DNA of 64,000 bases from Anaeromicropila populeti (GCF_900112775.1 NZ_FOYZ01000005.1:186001-250000); one strand, 5' to 3'. Shown: positions 1 to 9,350, counted from the stretch's first letter. Program-made: numbers and translations. The notes: a model not told the origin generated them from the sequence alone.

Positions 1-260
1 ATCAGCCAAATTCCTTTTATAATGTAGCAAATGTACGTAGAAAATATCATATTTCAAAAGAAATAATTGGAGTGATACCCTATAATCCACATTTTCAGGA
101 TTCTCTGTCAAATGGTTCTGTTATTGAATTTTTAACTAGAAATTTTGCCTGTGACGGCAAAGATGAAAATTTTTATTTTATCGATCAACTAAGACGTTCT
201 GCAAGTATTCTCTTAAAAACTGTGCATCAAAAGAGGGAGGTGTCAGTACGTGTACATTAG
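1..260 (+). CDS. TadZ/CpaE-like ATPase, C-terminal end (partial)
   Basis: The reading frame is open from base 3 through the left edge and stops at 258-260, so only about 85 C-terminal residues are seen. They contain IIGVIPYNPHF and a C-terminal DQLRRSA helix, as expected of the last strand and helices of a MinD/ParA-type TadZ (CpaE) protein, which positions Tad pilus machinery at the membrane. No P-loop is visible because it lies upstream. The stop overlaps the next gene's start by 11 bases, which indicates translational coupling. The assignment leans on the TadA and TadB/C neighbours. Confidence 0.6.
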   Translation, partial: QPNSFYNVANVRRKYHISKEIIGVIPYNPHFQDSLSNGSVIEFLTRNFACDGKDENFYFIDQLRRSASILLKTVHQKREVSVRVH

Positions 261-1917
261 AAGGAAAGAAAAAAAATGTATGGAGATAAGTGAGTTAACA
301 ATAGAAAATCTGGTAAGGGAAGTAGGATGTGCATTTGCAGCAATGTTGAGAGATAATCCATATGAGATAGTCAGAAATAAACTGGAACTAAGTCTAAGGG
401 TGAAATTTAAGTCGGAATTAAGATCAGCATTAAAAGCCTGTTCTGTTGGTGATATCCAGGCAAAAAAGTATATTAAGGAACATATTAAAGAGCTGCTGGT
501 GCAGAGATTTTCTATTCAAGAGCATAATATAGAAAAACTTATTCCGTTTACCTATGAAGAAAGGCTATCCGTTCAAGAGAAGTTTGATATATTGTTGTAT
601 ATGTATAGCAAGAAGCATGGAATAAAAGCATTTGAAGAATTGCTAGTAGCATATAACCTTGATTGTCCAAAACGAGATGAACTTGGAGAAAGCTTTTATG
701 AAATAACAGAGGACGAAATAGCAGAAGTATATGCTTGTGAAGGTTTTATTCAGCTGAATTTTATGGACAAGTTAGAATTACTGGCGCAGAGAATATATCA
801 AGAGTATAAGGGGAATGGCGTTTTAGACAACCTAAGAGAAATGAAGATAGATGGATTAAGCGGAGGTGTATCAGGAAGAGCTTTCCATGAAAGCATATGG
901 GTTTTTTATATGGGGAAATCGATACACTTAAGCTTCCTCAAATTTTCATCCCAGACAGAGTTTATTCGTGTCTGCAAAAACATATACCGATATAATCAGC
1001 CAGGACAGCTTTCTCAAATGAAAGGATACATTGTGAATGACATGATGGATGGTTCAAGAGTTTCAGTAGCCAGGCCTCCCTTTTGCGAATCATGGGTCTT
1101 TTTTATCAGAAAGTTTGATGTACCAGAGAATTTGTGTCTGGAGAGTTTATTAAAAGATAGAAACAATTGTTTACCAATAGCACTTCTGCAATGGATCATA
1201 AAAGGAAATCAGGTGACTGCTATTACTGGAGAGCAGGGAAGCGGAAAAACTACCTTACTTATGGCAGTAGTTCGGTATATTAAGCCTAGTTTCAATATTC
1301 GGGTTCAAGAGTTAGCATTTGAATTGAATTTGAGAAGGCTCTATCCCCAAAGAAATGTCGTGACATTTCGTGAGACAGCAAATATTTCAGGGCAAGAGGG
1401 ATTAGATTTTCAAAAGAAAAGTGACGGCGCAGTTAATATTCTGGGGGAAGTGGCTTCTCATGATGTGGCATCATGGCTGATTCAGATTTCACAAGTGGCA
1501 TCTCAGTTTACTCTCTTTACGCATCATGCTAAGACAACAGAAGATTTAATACTATCACTTAGAAATTCATTGTTGCAGGCAGGCGGATTTTCAAATGAAA
1601 TAGTTGCCAAGGAGCAGGTAATAAATGCAATTCGGTTTGATGTTCATATGAAGAAGGAGTTAAATGGACATCGATATATTGAACGGATTTCTGAAATTAT
1701 TGATTACTCAAAAATAGAAAAAAATGGGGTAAACAGTGCAAAAGTAAACTATGAGTTACGCAATATCATTGTATGTGAAGATGGTGAATATAAAATGAGA
1801 AACAGAATGAGTGAGCAATCAAAGCAGCTAATATTAAGTCAGCTTTCAAGGGAAGAAAAGGCGTTGTTCTTAAGAGAAATCATGGAGTGGGAGGAGAGTT
1901 TTGAAAAAAAGTTATAA
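250..1917 (+). CDS. TadA/CpaF-type secretion ATPase
   Basis: Hexameric ATPase predicted to power assembly of a Tad (type IVc) pilus or related secretion system at the inner face of the membrane. Visible motifs are a Walker A, GEQGSGKTT, at about residues 326-334, a Walker B-like VNILGEV near 395 and a His-box FTHHAKTTE near 423. The roughly 320-residue N-terminal region is helical and diverged. The GTG at 250 is preferred because AGGGAGG lies 9 bases upstream; an ATG at 280 is possible but its ribosome site is poor. The 3' end overlaps the next gene by 17 bases. This protein is much more diverged than the second TadA at 46409. Confidence 0.85.
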   Translation: MYIRRKEKKCMEISELTIENLVREVGCAFAAMLRDNPYEIVRNKLELSLRVKFKSELRSALKACSVGDIQAKKYIKEHIKELLVQRFSIQEHNIEKLIPFTYEERLSVQEKFDILLYMYSKKHGIKAFEELLVAYNLDCPKRDELGESFYEITEDEIAEVYACEGFIQLNFMDKLELLAQRIYQEYKGNGVLDNLREMKIDGLSGGVSGRAFHESIWVFYMGKSIHLSFLKFSSQTEFIRVCKNIYRYNQPGQLSQMKGYIVNDMMDGSRVSVARPPFCESWVFFIRKFDVPENLCLESLLKDRNNCLPIALLQWIIKGNQVTAITGEQGSGKTTLLMAVVRYIKPSFNIRVQELAFELNLRRLYPQRNVVTFRETANISGQEGLDFQKKSDGAVNILGEVASHDVASWLIQISQVASQFTLFTHHAKTTEDLILSLRNSLLQAGGFSNEIVAKEQVINAIRFDVHMKKELNGHRYIERISEIIDYSKIEKNGVNSAKVNYELRNIIVCEDGEYKMRNRMSEQSKQLILSQLSREEKALFLREIMEWEESFEKKL

Positions 1918-3565
1918 ACAAGAAAAGGATGAGTTTTATTTCTATTTACATCAGATATTGGCCTATAAACCTATCCTAAACAGAATATTCTATTACCTAA
2001 AAAGAAGTCTAATCCTACTAAAGCCTAACCACGAGTATAGTATCTGCATAGAAGCAACGAAGTTATTTATCATTTGTTTCTATGTGGCAGTGGGCATTTT
2101 TTGTGGAAGTGTTTTTCTCTTACAAAATGGTTTATTTCAGATTTTATATGTTATTGGTGCAGTAGTTCTTTTTATTAGGCATTTTATTTTTCTGTATTTA
2201 GAACAAGAGGAGATTAAACTATTAAAGCAGTTTCAAAAATTCATTGGTTTGTTACGTCATAATTATCATAAAAGTAAAATGCTTGAGGAAGCTTTGGAAG
2301 AATCCATAGTGAAGGCAGATTTTGAGATAAGTCTTCATATGGAATGTATCTATAGTTTATTGAGGAGGGAGGAGGAAAGTGTCAAGGAGTATCAAAGAAC
2401 CGCACCGAATAGGCTGTTTGTCTCATTTTATGCACTGTGTTTTGTGATTTTGAAATATGGTGATACAGAGTCAAAACAATATTCAGCATTCTTAAACAAT
2501 CTGGAACAGCTGAAAGAAGAAATCTATATTGAACTTTTAAAAAGGGAGAAGCTGCGCCATAAGTTTTCAGGCCTTGTTTTAATTGTATTACTACCTATTT
2601 TGTTTATGAATACAATTCGAGTATGGGCGTTATGGAGCGTGCCAGAGCTGTATCAGTATTATAATAGTGTATATGGCGTAATGGTTCGTGTCCTTGTATT
2701 AGTAAGTACAGTTCTTGCATATGAAATGATAGCTTTACTGAGAGGAGAAAACCAATATCGGGAACCAGAATATGTAATTTTAAATAAAGTAAGTGAAATA
2801 AAGTGGATTGATAAATTATTAGACATTGCAATTCTATGGTCAGGTAAAAAGGTAAGGGCATGGTATTCTCGTATTCAGCCATTTTCAAAACATTTGACAA
2901 TACGTATTTTTTTATTACAACGATGTCTTAGCTCTTTTCTAGGAATGTTTTGTTATATATATCTTTTGTTATGTTTTGACTTGCAAGATAGTCAAATACC
3001 ATTCTATGTTCTTTTGGCAGTATTAGGAGTTTTACTAGCATCTTATTTTCCGTGGATTATTATATCTTTCAAAAGTCTCTTTCAAAAAGAAGCAAAAGCT
3101 TTAGAAATAGCGAATATGCAATATATAGTGTTGGTACTTTACCCTGTTAAATCTATGGAAGTACAAATTTTATTAGAGTGGATGGAGCTTTTTTCGGATT
3201 ATTATCGTCTGTCAATGGAAAGCTGTGTAGATGACTACTCCAATCTTGGAGAGGCAGCATTGGAAAATTTGATAGAGAAAGAACCTGATAGTGAACTTGT
3301 AAAGATTGTGGATGCAGTCAGCTTATGTGAACAGATAGGAGTTGAAAGGGCTTTTGAAGGTTTGGAATCAGACCGTAAATATTTACTGGAAAAGAGAAAA
3401 CAGGATAACGAAATGCATTTATCAAATAGGGAAGTATTAGCTAAATGTTTAACCTATCTGCCATTAATACTACTTATCGGGCTTTATTTAATAGTACCCT
3501 TTGTTCTAGAAAGTATTTCCCAACTTAAAGAGTATATTTTACAGTTTGAAGCAGCAATGCAATAA
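1901..3565 (+). CDS. TadB/TadC-type pilus platform membrane protein
   Basis: 554 residues with several hydrophobic segments (about residues 50-100, 225-275, 340-400 and 515-545) around two cytoplasmic helical regions, the layout of GspF-fold platform proteins. At this length it could replace separate TadB and TadC proteins (about 300 residues each), and no other candidate follows in this operon. It starts at TTG 1901 after GGGAGGAG and overlaps tadA. The one-protein platform is inferred from length and context. Confidence 0.6.
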   Translation: MKKSYKQEKDEFYFYLHQILAYKPILNRIFYYLKRSLILLKPNHEYSICIEATKLFIICFYVAVGIFCGSVFLLQNGLFQILYVIGAVVLFIRHFIFLYLEQEEIKLLKQFQKFIGLLRHNYHKSKMLEEALEESIVKADFEISLHMECIYSLLRREEESVKEYQRTAPNRLFVSFYALCFVILKYGDTESKQYSAFLNNLEQLKEEIYIELLKREKLRHKFSGLVLIVLLPILFMNTIRVWALWSVPELYQYYNSVYGVMVRVLVLVSTVLAYEMIALLRGENQYREPEYVILNKVSEIKWIDKLLDIAILWSGKKVRAWYSRIQPFSKHLTIRIFLLQRCLSSFLGMFCYIYLLLCFDLQDSQIPFYVLLAVLGVLLASYFPWIIISFKSLFQKEAKALEIANMQYIVLVLYPVKSMEVQILLEWMELFSDYYRLSMESCVDDYSNLGEAALENLIEKEPDSELVKIVDAVSLCEQIGVERAFEGLESDRKYLLEKRKQDNEMHLSNREVLAKCLTYLPLILLIGLYLIVPFVLESISQLKEYILQFEAAMQ

Positions 3566-3581
3566 AGGAGGATTTATCAAT

Positions 3582-4034
3582 ATGGAAAATAGTTTAAAAG
3601 GTTTGCTTCTGGCAGCTGGTACAATTATTACATGCATTGTAATATCTCTTGGTTTTTTTATTGCAAGAGAAGCAAGGGATACAGCAGCAGGAGGTGCAGG
3701 GCAGATAAGTAAGTTAAATGCGGAGTTTAATGAAAGTGACAAAGTCATGTATGATGGGCTATCGGTTTCAGGAAGTGAAGTAATTAATGTTATTAATAAG
3801 TTTCGCAATAATGAGCTGTCAGTCAAAGTTATAACAAACAAAGCAGCATATTATTATAACTGGCTTCTTAAAAACGGTGATACAGAATTAGGCGAAAACA
3901 GTAGTATATCTATTAAAGAAGCGCAGAAACCCACCAGTGATAATTATATTAATCCTAATGCCCAGTTTTTAGGAACAATACTAAGAGATGTTAATAATGC
4001 TATTATTGCAATTGAATTTTCACAAATAGACTAG
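3582..4034 (+). CDS. Small single-pass membrane protein of the Tad-like operon
   Basis: 150 residues: one N-terminal membrane helix (about residues 6-28) and a polar extracytoplasmic domain. The ATG at 3582 is chosen because AAAGGAGG ends 10 bases upstream. There is no clear type IV prepilin cleavage site (Gly followed by Glu at +5), so calling it a pilin would be a guess. Its position just after the platform gene suggests a minor pilin-like or accessory role. Confidence 0.6.
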   Translation: MENSLKGLLLAAGTIITCIVISLGFFIAREARDTAAGGAGQISKLNAEFNESDKVMYDGLSVSGSEVINVINKFRNNELSVKVITNKAAYYYNWLLKNGDTELGENSSISIKEAQKPTSDNYINPNAQFLGTILRDVNNAIIAIEFSQID

Positions 4035-4043
4035 GAGAGTTAT

Positions 4044-4211
4044 ATGGAAAACGGGTGGAATATGTTATTTTATATGTTTGGTATTTTCATGTTTTGTGGA
4101 GCACTTAGTTTGTTTTCGTCTCTTTTTCAAAATGTTAAATACTTTGAAAGACAGGTAAAGGAAAGTATGTATAAGCAGCATGTAATAAGCAGCAGGGTTT
4201 ATGGCTTTTAA
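4044..4211 (+). CDS. Small membrane protein of the Tad-like operon
   Basis: 55-residue ORF starting at ATG 4044 behind AGGAGAG, 9 bases after the preceding stop, with one hydrophobic helix (residues 7-28) and a basic polar tail. Spacing, ribosome site and membrane helix support a real operon gene. Function is unknown. Confidence 0.6.
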   Translation: MENGWNMLFYMFGIFMFCGALSLFSSLFQNVKYFERQVKESMYKQHVISSRVYGF

Positions 4212-4235
4212 AAATACGGATGGAGGATAATTGTT

Positions 4236-4727
4236 TTGAATGCATTCAGTAAAATGATTGAAATCATAGTTACAGTTTTTTTATTATTTCTTGTGCCGTT
4301 GCAGTATATTGAAATGAAGCAGGATTTAGTCTGTCAGGTATATGTTCAGAATGAGACAATCTATTTTGTTGATTCTGTAAGAAATTTGGGCTATGTAAAT
4401 CGGTCCATGTATCAGTTGTTTCAAAAAAGAATTGAGCAGACAAATCATGTATATCATATTAATTTAGTTCATTATAAAAGGCTTCAGTCAGAAGAGACAG
4501 GAGGAAACCAATATGTTGGAACATATACAGAGTTAATTCTGGATGAATTATATGGGGAAGAGGATACCAAATACTCAATGAATAAGGGAGACTTTTTTTC
4601 TGTGGAGATTGTAAATAAGGATAAGACATTATCTACCAGAATTTTTGAAATGCTGATTGATAAAACAGTTACAATGGATGAAATATATGTTACATATGGT
4701 GGAGGAATACGAGATGAAATTATCTAA
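4236..4727 (+). CDS. Membrane-anchored protein of the Tad-like operon
   Basis: 163 residues from a TTG start with TGGAGG upstream. An N-terminal hydrophobic segment (about residues 5-25) is followed by an acidic polar domain. The stop overlaps the next gene by 14 bases. The architecture resembles TadE/TadF-type minor pseudopilins or archaeal-like flagellin remnants, but no motif proves it. Confidence 0.55.
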   Translation: MNAFSKMIEIIVTVFLLFLVPLQYIEMKQDLVCQVYVQNETIYFVDSVRNLGYVNRSMYQLFQKRIEQTNHVYHINLVHYKRLQSEETGGNQYVGTYTELILDELYGEEDTKYSMNKGDFFSVEIVNKDKTLSTRIFEMLIDKTVTMDEIYVTYGGGIRDEII

Positions 4728-5529
4728 TATGGGAATAATTTTTGTGGTTATAATTCTGCCCTTTTTCGTATTAGATGATATACGAACAAGGGATTTAACT
4801 GCTATTTCAACAAAGCAGACAGAATATAATTTAGCTATCGATAATGCAATAGAAGCAGCATTGTTCGAATGTATCGAATCAGATGATGGGAAAAATGCTG
4901 CTTTTAATAAAAGAGAAGTAGTTGAAAGGTTTTTTTCCTGTTTGTATTGTAATTTTGGAATTATGGAGAATGCAGCAGCTAAGCGGTACTGCAATTTATA
5001 TGTTCCTGTAATTTGCCTGGTAGAAGAAAATGGGTGCTATTTTCGATATTATAAATTGAAGCAAAATGAGAATGGGGATAAAGTATATGAGGCGGAATTT
5101 TCTGACAAAATTTTATTTGAGAGCACGATTGAGCATTTTATTGTTTATTTTACGTTAACAGATTATTTATATGTAAAAGATTGTACTACCAAAGAGTATA
5201 TAGAAGGAAAATATTTGGATTTGCAAAAAGAAATGCCGACACTTTTAAAGTGGAATCAGGATGAATTTGAGGAGCTGAGAAAAGGCGTAATTATTCAGAC
5301 ACTGGTTGAAAATATTACTTTTTTTATTAATCAACATAATAAAATTGCCAAGCAGTTTCATATTCATTATGAGTTTCATCTGCCTGTCATTGAAAAAGAA
5401 GACTGGTACAGGACAGTTAACAGCATTGGCATGCTTGTGCTATTTCAGGGGTATCCATATGGAGCTGGTGACATAGGAAAGTATAACAGAATGGCATTTG
5501 GGGGAGCCAGGCTAAAAAAAGAACCGTAA
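4714..5529 (+). CDS. Membrane-anchored protein, last gene of the Tad-like operon
   Basis: 271 residues. The ATG at 4714 is chosen over in-frame upstream starts because GGAGG sits at 4701-4705. One hydrophobic N-terminal segment (about residues 5-22) precedes a large polar domain with several Cys residues. Not recognised. It closes the operon; the terminator of the convergent downstream gene overlaps its 3' end. Confidence 0.55.
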   Translation: MKLSNMGIIFVVIILPFFVLDDIRTRDLTAISTKQTEYNLAIDNAIEAALFECIESDDGKNAAFNKREVVERFFSCLYCNFGIMENAAAKRYCNLYVPVICLVEENGCYFRYYKLKQNENGDKVYEAEFSDKILFESTIEHFIVYFTLTDYLYVKDCTTKEYIEGKYLDLQKEMPTLLKWNQDEFEELRKGVIIQTLVENITFFINQHNKIAKQFHIHYEFHLPVIEKEDWYRTVNSIGMLVLFQGYPYGAGDIGKYNRMAFGGARLKKEP

Positions 5530-5559
5530 GAATTCCAATATTAGCAAGTCCTTACGGTT
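5514..5559 (-). terminator. Rho-independent terminator of the CNNM/CBS gene
   Basis: On the minus strand AACCGTAAG pairs with CTTACGGTT across a loop of about 20 bases and is followed by a run of seven T. It lies 14 bases past the stop of the minus-strand gene and overlaps the end of the convergent plus-strand gene. Confidence 0.65.
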
Positions 5560-5573
5560 AGATTATCACTTGG

Positions 5574-6875
5574 TTAATTGTCTTCTACATCATCTTCTTT
5601 TGGCAAAATCAGAATATGTATCTTGTCTATTCGATTTTTGTCAACAGAGCGGACAGTGTACACAACATTATTATCTGTTACAGTCTCACCCTCCTCAGGA
5701 AGATGATCCAGCAAATTTATAATATGACCTGCAATTGAATCATAGTCATCAGATTCAAGAGAAAGCTCTAATATTTCATTTATATCAAATAATTTGGTAG
5801 ATCCATTAACAAGATATTCATTTTCACCAATCTTCTGAATAGAGTCTTCTTCATCAGAGTCATATTCATCTCGAATTTCTCCTACGATCTCTTCTAAAAG
5901 ATCTTCTAAAGTAATTAAACCTGCTGTAGCACCATATTCGTCTAATACAATTGCGATAGAACGAGATGCTTTTCGAAGTTCAATCAGAAGTTCAGGGGTC
6001 TTCTTAAATTCATAAGTAAAGTATGGTTCGCGTAATAGTTCTCTCATATTAAAATTTTCAGTTGAACCTTGATAAAAAAATACATCTTTTAAATTAATGA
6101 TACCAACCACATTATCGCGGGAACCCTCATAAACAGGCATTCTTGAAAATTTATCTTTTGAAAACACTTCAACAAGCTCACTGTAACTATAATTGATATC
6201 AACAAATTCCATATCAATTCTGGGAACCATAACGTCCTTTGCAATTGAATCTCCAAAATCAACAACATTCGTTATCATTTTGCGTTCTTCACTTTCAAGA
6301 ACTCCTTCTTCATGGCTTACGTTCACAATAGTACGTAATTCGTTTTCTGTAATAACATGTCCTCTATAGTTTGGGTCAATACGAAGTAATAGTAAAATAG
6401 CAAGGGACAGTTTATTAATTATAAATATAAAAGGAGTAAGTATTTGAGTTATCAAGTAAATAATTGCACTATATGAAAGGGACAATTTTTCTGCATAAAT
6501 GGTGGCAACTGATTTAGGCGTTATTTCACCAAAAATCAGTATTAAAATGGTTAGTACTCCAGTTGAGATTCCGACTCCAAGGCTGGCGTTTTCTGCCAAA
6601 CCAAAATTTTTACACAAGCTGATGGCAAAGGTAGTGGCAATTGAAGATGCAGATATATTAACTATATTATTTCCAATTAAGATTGCACTTAATAATTTTG
6701 TTGGATCTTCAATTAAATTACTTACCGTTTTTGCGCCTTTCACATTTTTTTCCACTAAACTTCGAATGCGAATTTTATTAACGGTAGTTAATGCTGTTTC
6801 GGCAGAGGAAAAAAAGGCAGAAAGTAATAGCAATACTATAAGGATTATCAGCTGCGTGACGTCACTAGGGTCCAA
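5574..6875 (-). CDS. CNNM/CBS-domain membrane protein (CorC/TlyC family)
   Basis: Family members are Mg2+/Co2+ efflux-type transporters or regulators, often mis-named hemolysins. The order is clear: a membrane CNNM domain with FFSSAETALTTVN near the N terminus and about four helices to residue 180; a tandem CBS pair (MVPRIDMEFVD, SRMPVYEGSRDNVVGIINLKD, ATAGLITLEDLLEEIVGEI) at about 200-340; and a C-terminal CorC_HlyC domain at about 355-430. I choose the TTG at 6875 (433 residues) because GGAGA lies 7 bases upstream; an ATG at 6929 would add 18 residues with no ribosome site. Confidence 0.9.
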   Translation of the reverse strand: MDPSDVTQLIILIVLLLLSAFFSSAETALTTVNKIRIRSLVEKNVKGAKTVSNLIEDPTKLLSAILIGNNIVNISASSIATTFAISLCKNFGLAENASLGVGISTGVLTILILIFGEITPKSVATIYAEKLSLSYSAIIYLITQILTPFIFIINKLSLAILLLLRIDPNYRGHVITENELRTIVNVSHEEGVLESEERKMITNVVDFGDSIAKDVMVPRIDMEFVDINYSYSELVEVFSKDKFSRMPVYEGSRDNVVGIINLKDVFFYQGSTENFNMRELLREPYFTYEFKKTPELLIELRKASRSIAIVLDEYGATAGLITLEDLLEEIVGEIRDEYDSDEEDSIQKIGENEYLVNGSTKLFDINEILELSLESDDYDSIAGHIINLLDHLPEEGETVTDNNVVYTVRSVDKNRIDKIHILILPKEDDVEDN

Positions 6876-7026
6876 AATATCATCTCCATTTCTAATATCA
6901 ATAAATTTAATAAGGCCAATGTACTCCACATTTTACAATATTTTCAATAGGCTTGTCAAGAGAAATATTAACATACAATATATTTTTAAAAACAAAGTAC
7001 TATTTTTAGAAAGGCAATTATTACTA

Positions 7027-7054
7027 TTGAAAATGATTTTCATTTTGGTATAAT
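7027..7054 (+). promoter_or_regulatory. Promoter overlapped by a Fur-like box
   Basis: TTGAAA (7027-7032), 16 bases, TATAAT (7049-7054) preceded by TTGG, upstream of the phospholipase C-like gene. The perfect 15-bp palindrome TGAAAATGATTTTCA (7028-7042) covers the -35 and spacer. It matches the Fur 7-1-7 box TGATAATnATTATCA at all but two symmetric positions. Binding here would block RNA polymerase. PerR or another Fur-family regulator cannot be excluded. Confidence 0.6.
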
Positions 7055-7085
7055 AGAAATAGAATATACAGCTGGAGGAGAATTC

Positions 7086-7688
7086 ATGAGAAAGAAGTCA
7101 CATATATCTTTAGCAAAGTATTTATTAAATAGTGCAGGTATGGAAGCACTACAAAAGCATAAGAAAGCTTTCTATGTAGGAAGTATATTGCCAGACTGTG
7201 TACCATCATTTATTACCAGGAGACATTCTATTGAGGAGACGTTTGCGGTTTTGCGTGATGAAATATGTAAAATAACAGAAAATTACAAAGTTGAGAAGGG
7301 TGCTGGAAGTTATTATTGCAGGCACTTAGGTGTTATAACACATTATGTTGCTGATTATTTTACTTTTCCCCACAATGAAATCTTTTCAGGAAGTATAAAA
7401 GAACATTGTATTTATGAGAAACATTTGAAACATGCATTAAAAGAATATGTTAATAGTGATACAGCTCAGAGAATCAGGGAAAAAATGCGAATTTTTCATT
7501 CTGTTGATGAACTACTTGCCTATATCTGGACCATGCATGCTGAATATTTAAAGGCAATAAAGGAAGTAGGAATTGATTGTCACTATATTGTTGAACTTTC
7601 ACATAAAGTAGTCGATGCCATATTACAATTTTTAGAGTACAGTTTACATGAAAAGCAATTATATACAAAAGGATGTTCCCAGGGGTAA
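7086..7688 (+). CDS. Zinc-dependent phospholipase C family protein
   Basis: 200 residues. The SHISLAKYL start, VGSILPDCVPSF and HLGVITHYVADYFTFPHNE segments resemble the His/Asp-rich metal sites of the small phospholipase C/S1-P1 nuclease-like family common in Clostridia. No signal peptide is seen, so a cytoplasmic role is likely. The ATG has GGAGGAG upstream. A Fur-like box overlaps its promoter. The substrate is not known for this subfamily. Confidence 0.75.
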   Translation: MRKKSHISLAKYLLNSAGMEALQKHKKAFYVGSILPDCVPSFITRRHSIEETFAVLRDEICKITENYKVEKGAGSYYCRHLGVITHYVADYFTFPHNEIFSGSIKEHCIYEKHLKHALKEYVNSDTAQRIREKMRIFHSVDELLAYIWTMHAEYLKAIKEVGIDCHYIVELSHKVVDAILQFLEYSLHEKQLYTKGCSQG

Positions 7689-7705
7689 GGCTGGGACATC
7701 CTTTT
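7667..7705. terminator. Bidirectional terminator
   Basis: AAAAGGATGTTCCCA (7667-7681) pairs with TGGGACATCCTTTT (7692-7705); flanking A and T tracts serve both strands. It ends the phospholipase-like gene and the convergent ABC-F gene, and overlaps the former's last codons. Confidence 0.85.
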
Positions 7706-7718
7706 ATCTTTCATACAT

Positions 7719-9350
7719 TTAATTATCTTCTTCTGCCTGAAAACTTAAGACTTGTCTTTTACGAGCTAATTCATCACTTTCAAGATATTCATCATACGTA
7801 GTAATTTTATCAATTAATCCGCCAGGAGTAAGTTCCATAATACGGTTTGCAATTGTCTGAATGAACTGATGATCCTGTGAGGTAAATAGAACAACACCAG
7901 GGAATTTAATCAGTGCATTGTTAAGTGCAGTAATTGATTCCATATCCAGATGGTTAGTAGGTTCATCCATAATTAATACATTAGAACCCATAATCATCAT
8001 TTTAGAGAGCATTACACGAACTTTTTCACCACCAGAAAGAACATTTACTTTCTTAACACCGTCTTCGCCTGCAAACAACATTCGTCCCAGGAAACCTCTA
8101 ACATAAGTAACATCCTTTTCAGCCGAGAATGGCATTAACCAATCAACAATAATTTCGTCACCAGAGAAATCTTTTGTATTATCTTTTGGAAAATACGCCT
8201 GAGATGTTGTAATTCCCCATTTATATTCTCCTTCGTCAGGTTCTAATTCTCCAGATAGTATTCTGAATAATGTTGTTGTGGCAAATGTATTACTTCCTAC
8301 AAATGCGGCTTTATCATCATGACCGATAATGAAAGAAAGATTGTCAAGGACTTTCACACCATCAATGGTTTTAGAGAGATTTGTCACAGTCAAAACTTCA
8401 TTTCCAATTTCACGAGTTGGACGGAAGTCAATGTATGGATATTTACGGCTGGAAGGACGTATGTCATCCAGCTCAATTTTTTCCAAAGCTTTTTTTCTCG
8501 AAGTTGCCTGCTTGGACTTAGAAGCATTGGCACTAAAGCGTTGAATAAATTCTTGAAGTTCTTTCATCTTTTCTTCTTTCTTTTTATTCGCTTCTTTCAT
8601 TTGTTTTATCATTAACTGGCTGGATTCATACCAGAAGTCATAATTACCAGAATACAATTGAATTTTTGCATAATCAATATCAGCAATATGTGTACATACT
8701 TTGTTTAGAAAATAACGGTCATGGGAAACTACAATTACCGTATTATCAAAGTTAATTAAAAATTCTTCGAGCCAGCGGATAGCATCAAGATCCAAGTGGT
8801 TGGTAGGCTCATCTAATAGCAGAATATCAGGGTTTCCAAACAATGCCTGTGCCAATAATACTTTAACCTTCTGAGAACCAGTAAGATCAGACATTTTAGT
8901 ATAGTGGATATCAGATTCAATTCCAAGGCCATTAAGAAGGGTTGCTGCGTCAGCTTCAGCTTCCCAGCCATTAAGAGTTGCAAACTCACCTTCCAGCTCA
9001 CTTGCACGGATACCATCTTCTTCTGTAAAGTCTTCCTTTGCATAGATAATATCTTTTTCTTTCATAATGTCATAAAGACGTTGATTTCCCATAATAACTG
9101 TATCAAGTACGATAAAATCATCATATTTAAAGTGATCCTGTTTTAAAAAGGAAAGACGTTGACCTGGAGTAATAATGATATCGCCATTTGTAGGCTCTAA
9201 TTCACCTGAAAGAATCTTCAAAAAAGTTGATTTTCCTGCACCATTAGCTCCAATCAGTCCATAACAATTTCCTTCCGTAAATTTTATATTTACATCTTCA
9301 AAAAGGGCTTTTTTTCCTAATCGTAATGTAACATTACTTGCTTGTATCAT
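7719..9350 (-). CDS. ABC-F ATPase, YbiT/YkpA-like
   Basis: 543 residues, two ATP-binding cassettes and no membrane segment, so a cytoplasmic ribosome-associated ABC-F protein (translation factor or resistance type) is expected. Cassette 1 has GANGAGKST, a variant signature LTGSQKVKVLLA and LDEPTNHLDL; cassette 2 has LSGGEKVRVML and MDEPTNHLDME. The second Walker A is degenerate (VGSNTFATTTLF, no Gly-Lys pair), so only one site may bind ATP normally. The short linker and the KWGITTSQAYFPKDN segment fit the YbiT/YkpA branch. It starts at an ATG after GTGAGG. Confidence 0.88.
   Translation of the reverse strand: MIQASNVTLRLGKKALFEDVNIKFTEGNCYGLIGANGAGKSTFLKILSGELEPTNGDIIITPGQRLSFLKQDHFKYDDFIVLDTVIMGNQRLYDIMKEKDIIYAKEDFTEEDGIRASELEGEFATLNGWEAEADAATLLNGLGIESDIHYTKMSDLTGSQKVKVLLAQALFGNPDILLLDEPTNHLDLDAIRWLEEFLINFDNTVIVVSHDRYFLNKVCTHIADIDYAKIQLYSGNYDFWYESSQLMIKQMKEANKKKEEKMKELQEFIQRFSANASKSKQATSRKKALEKIELDDIRPSSRKYPYIDFRPTREIGNEVLTVTNLSKTIDGVKVLDNLSFIIGHDDKAAFVGSNTFATTTLFRILSGELEPDEGEYKWGITTSQAYFPKDNTKDFSGDEIIVDWLMPFSAEKDVTYVRGFLGRMLFAGEDGVKKVNVLSGGEKVRVMLSKMMIMGSNVLIMDEPTNHLDMESITALNNALIKFPGVVLFTSQDHQFIQTIANRIMELTPGGLIDKITTYDEYLESDELARKRQVLSFQAEEDN

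Noticed and set aside
6499-7053. A plus-strand open frame of 184 codons opposite the CNNM/CBS gene
   Set aside because: It is antisense to conserved domains, and its 3' part runs through the Fur-like box and promoter of the next gene; the composition is not protein-like.
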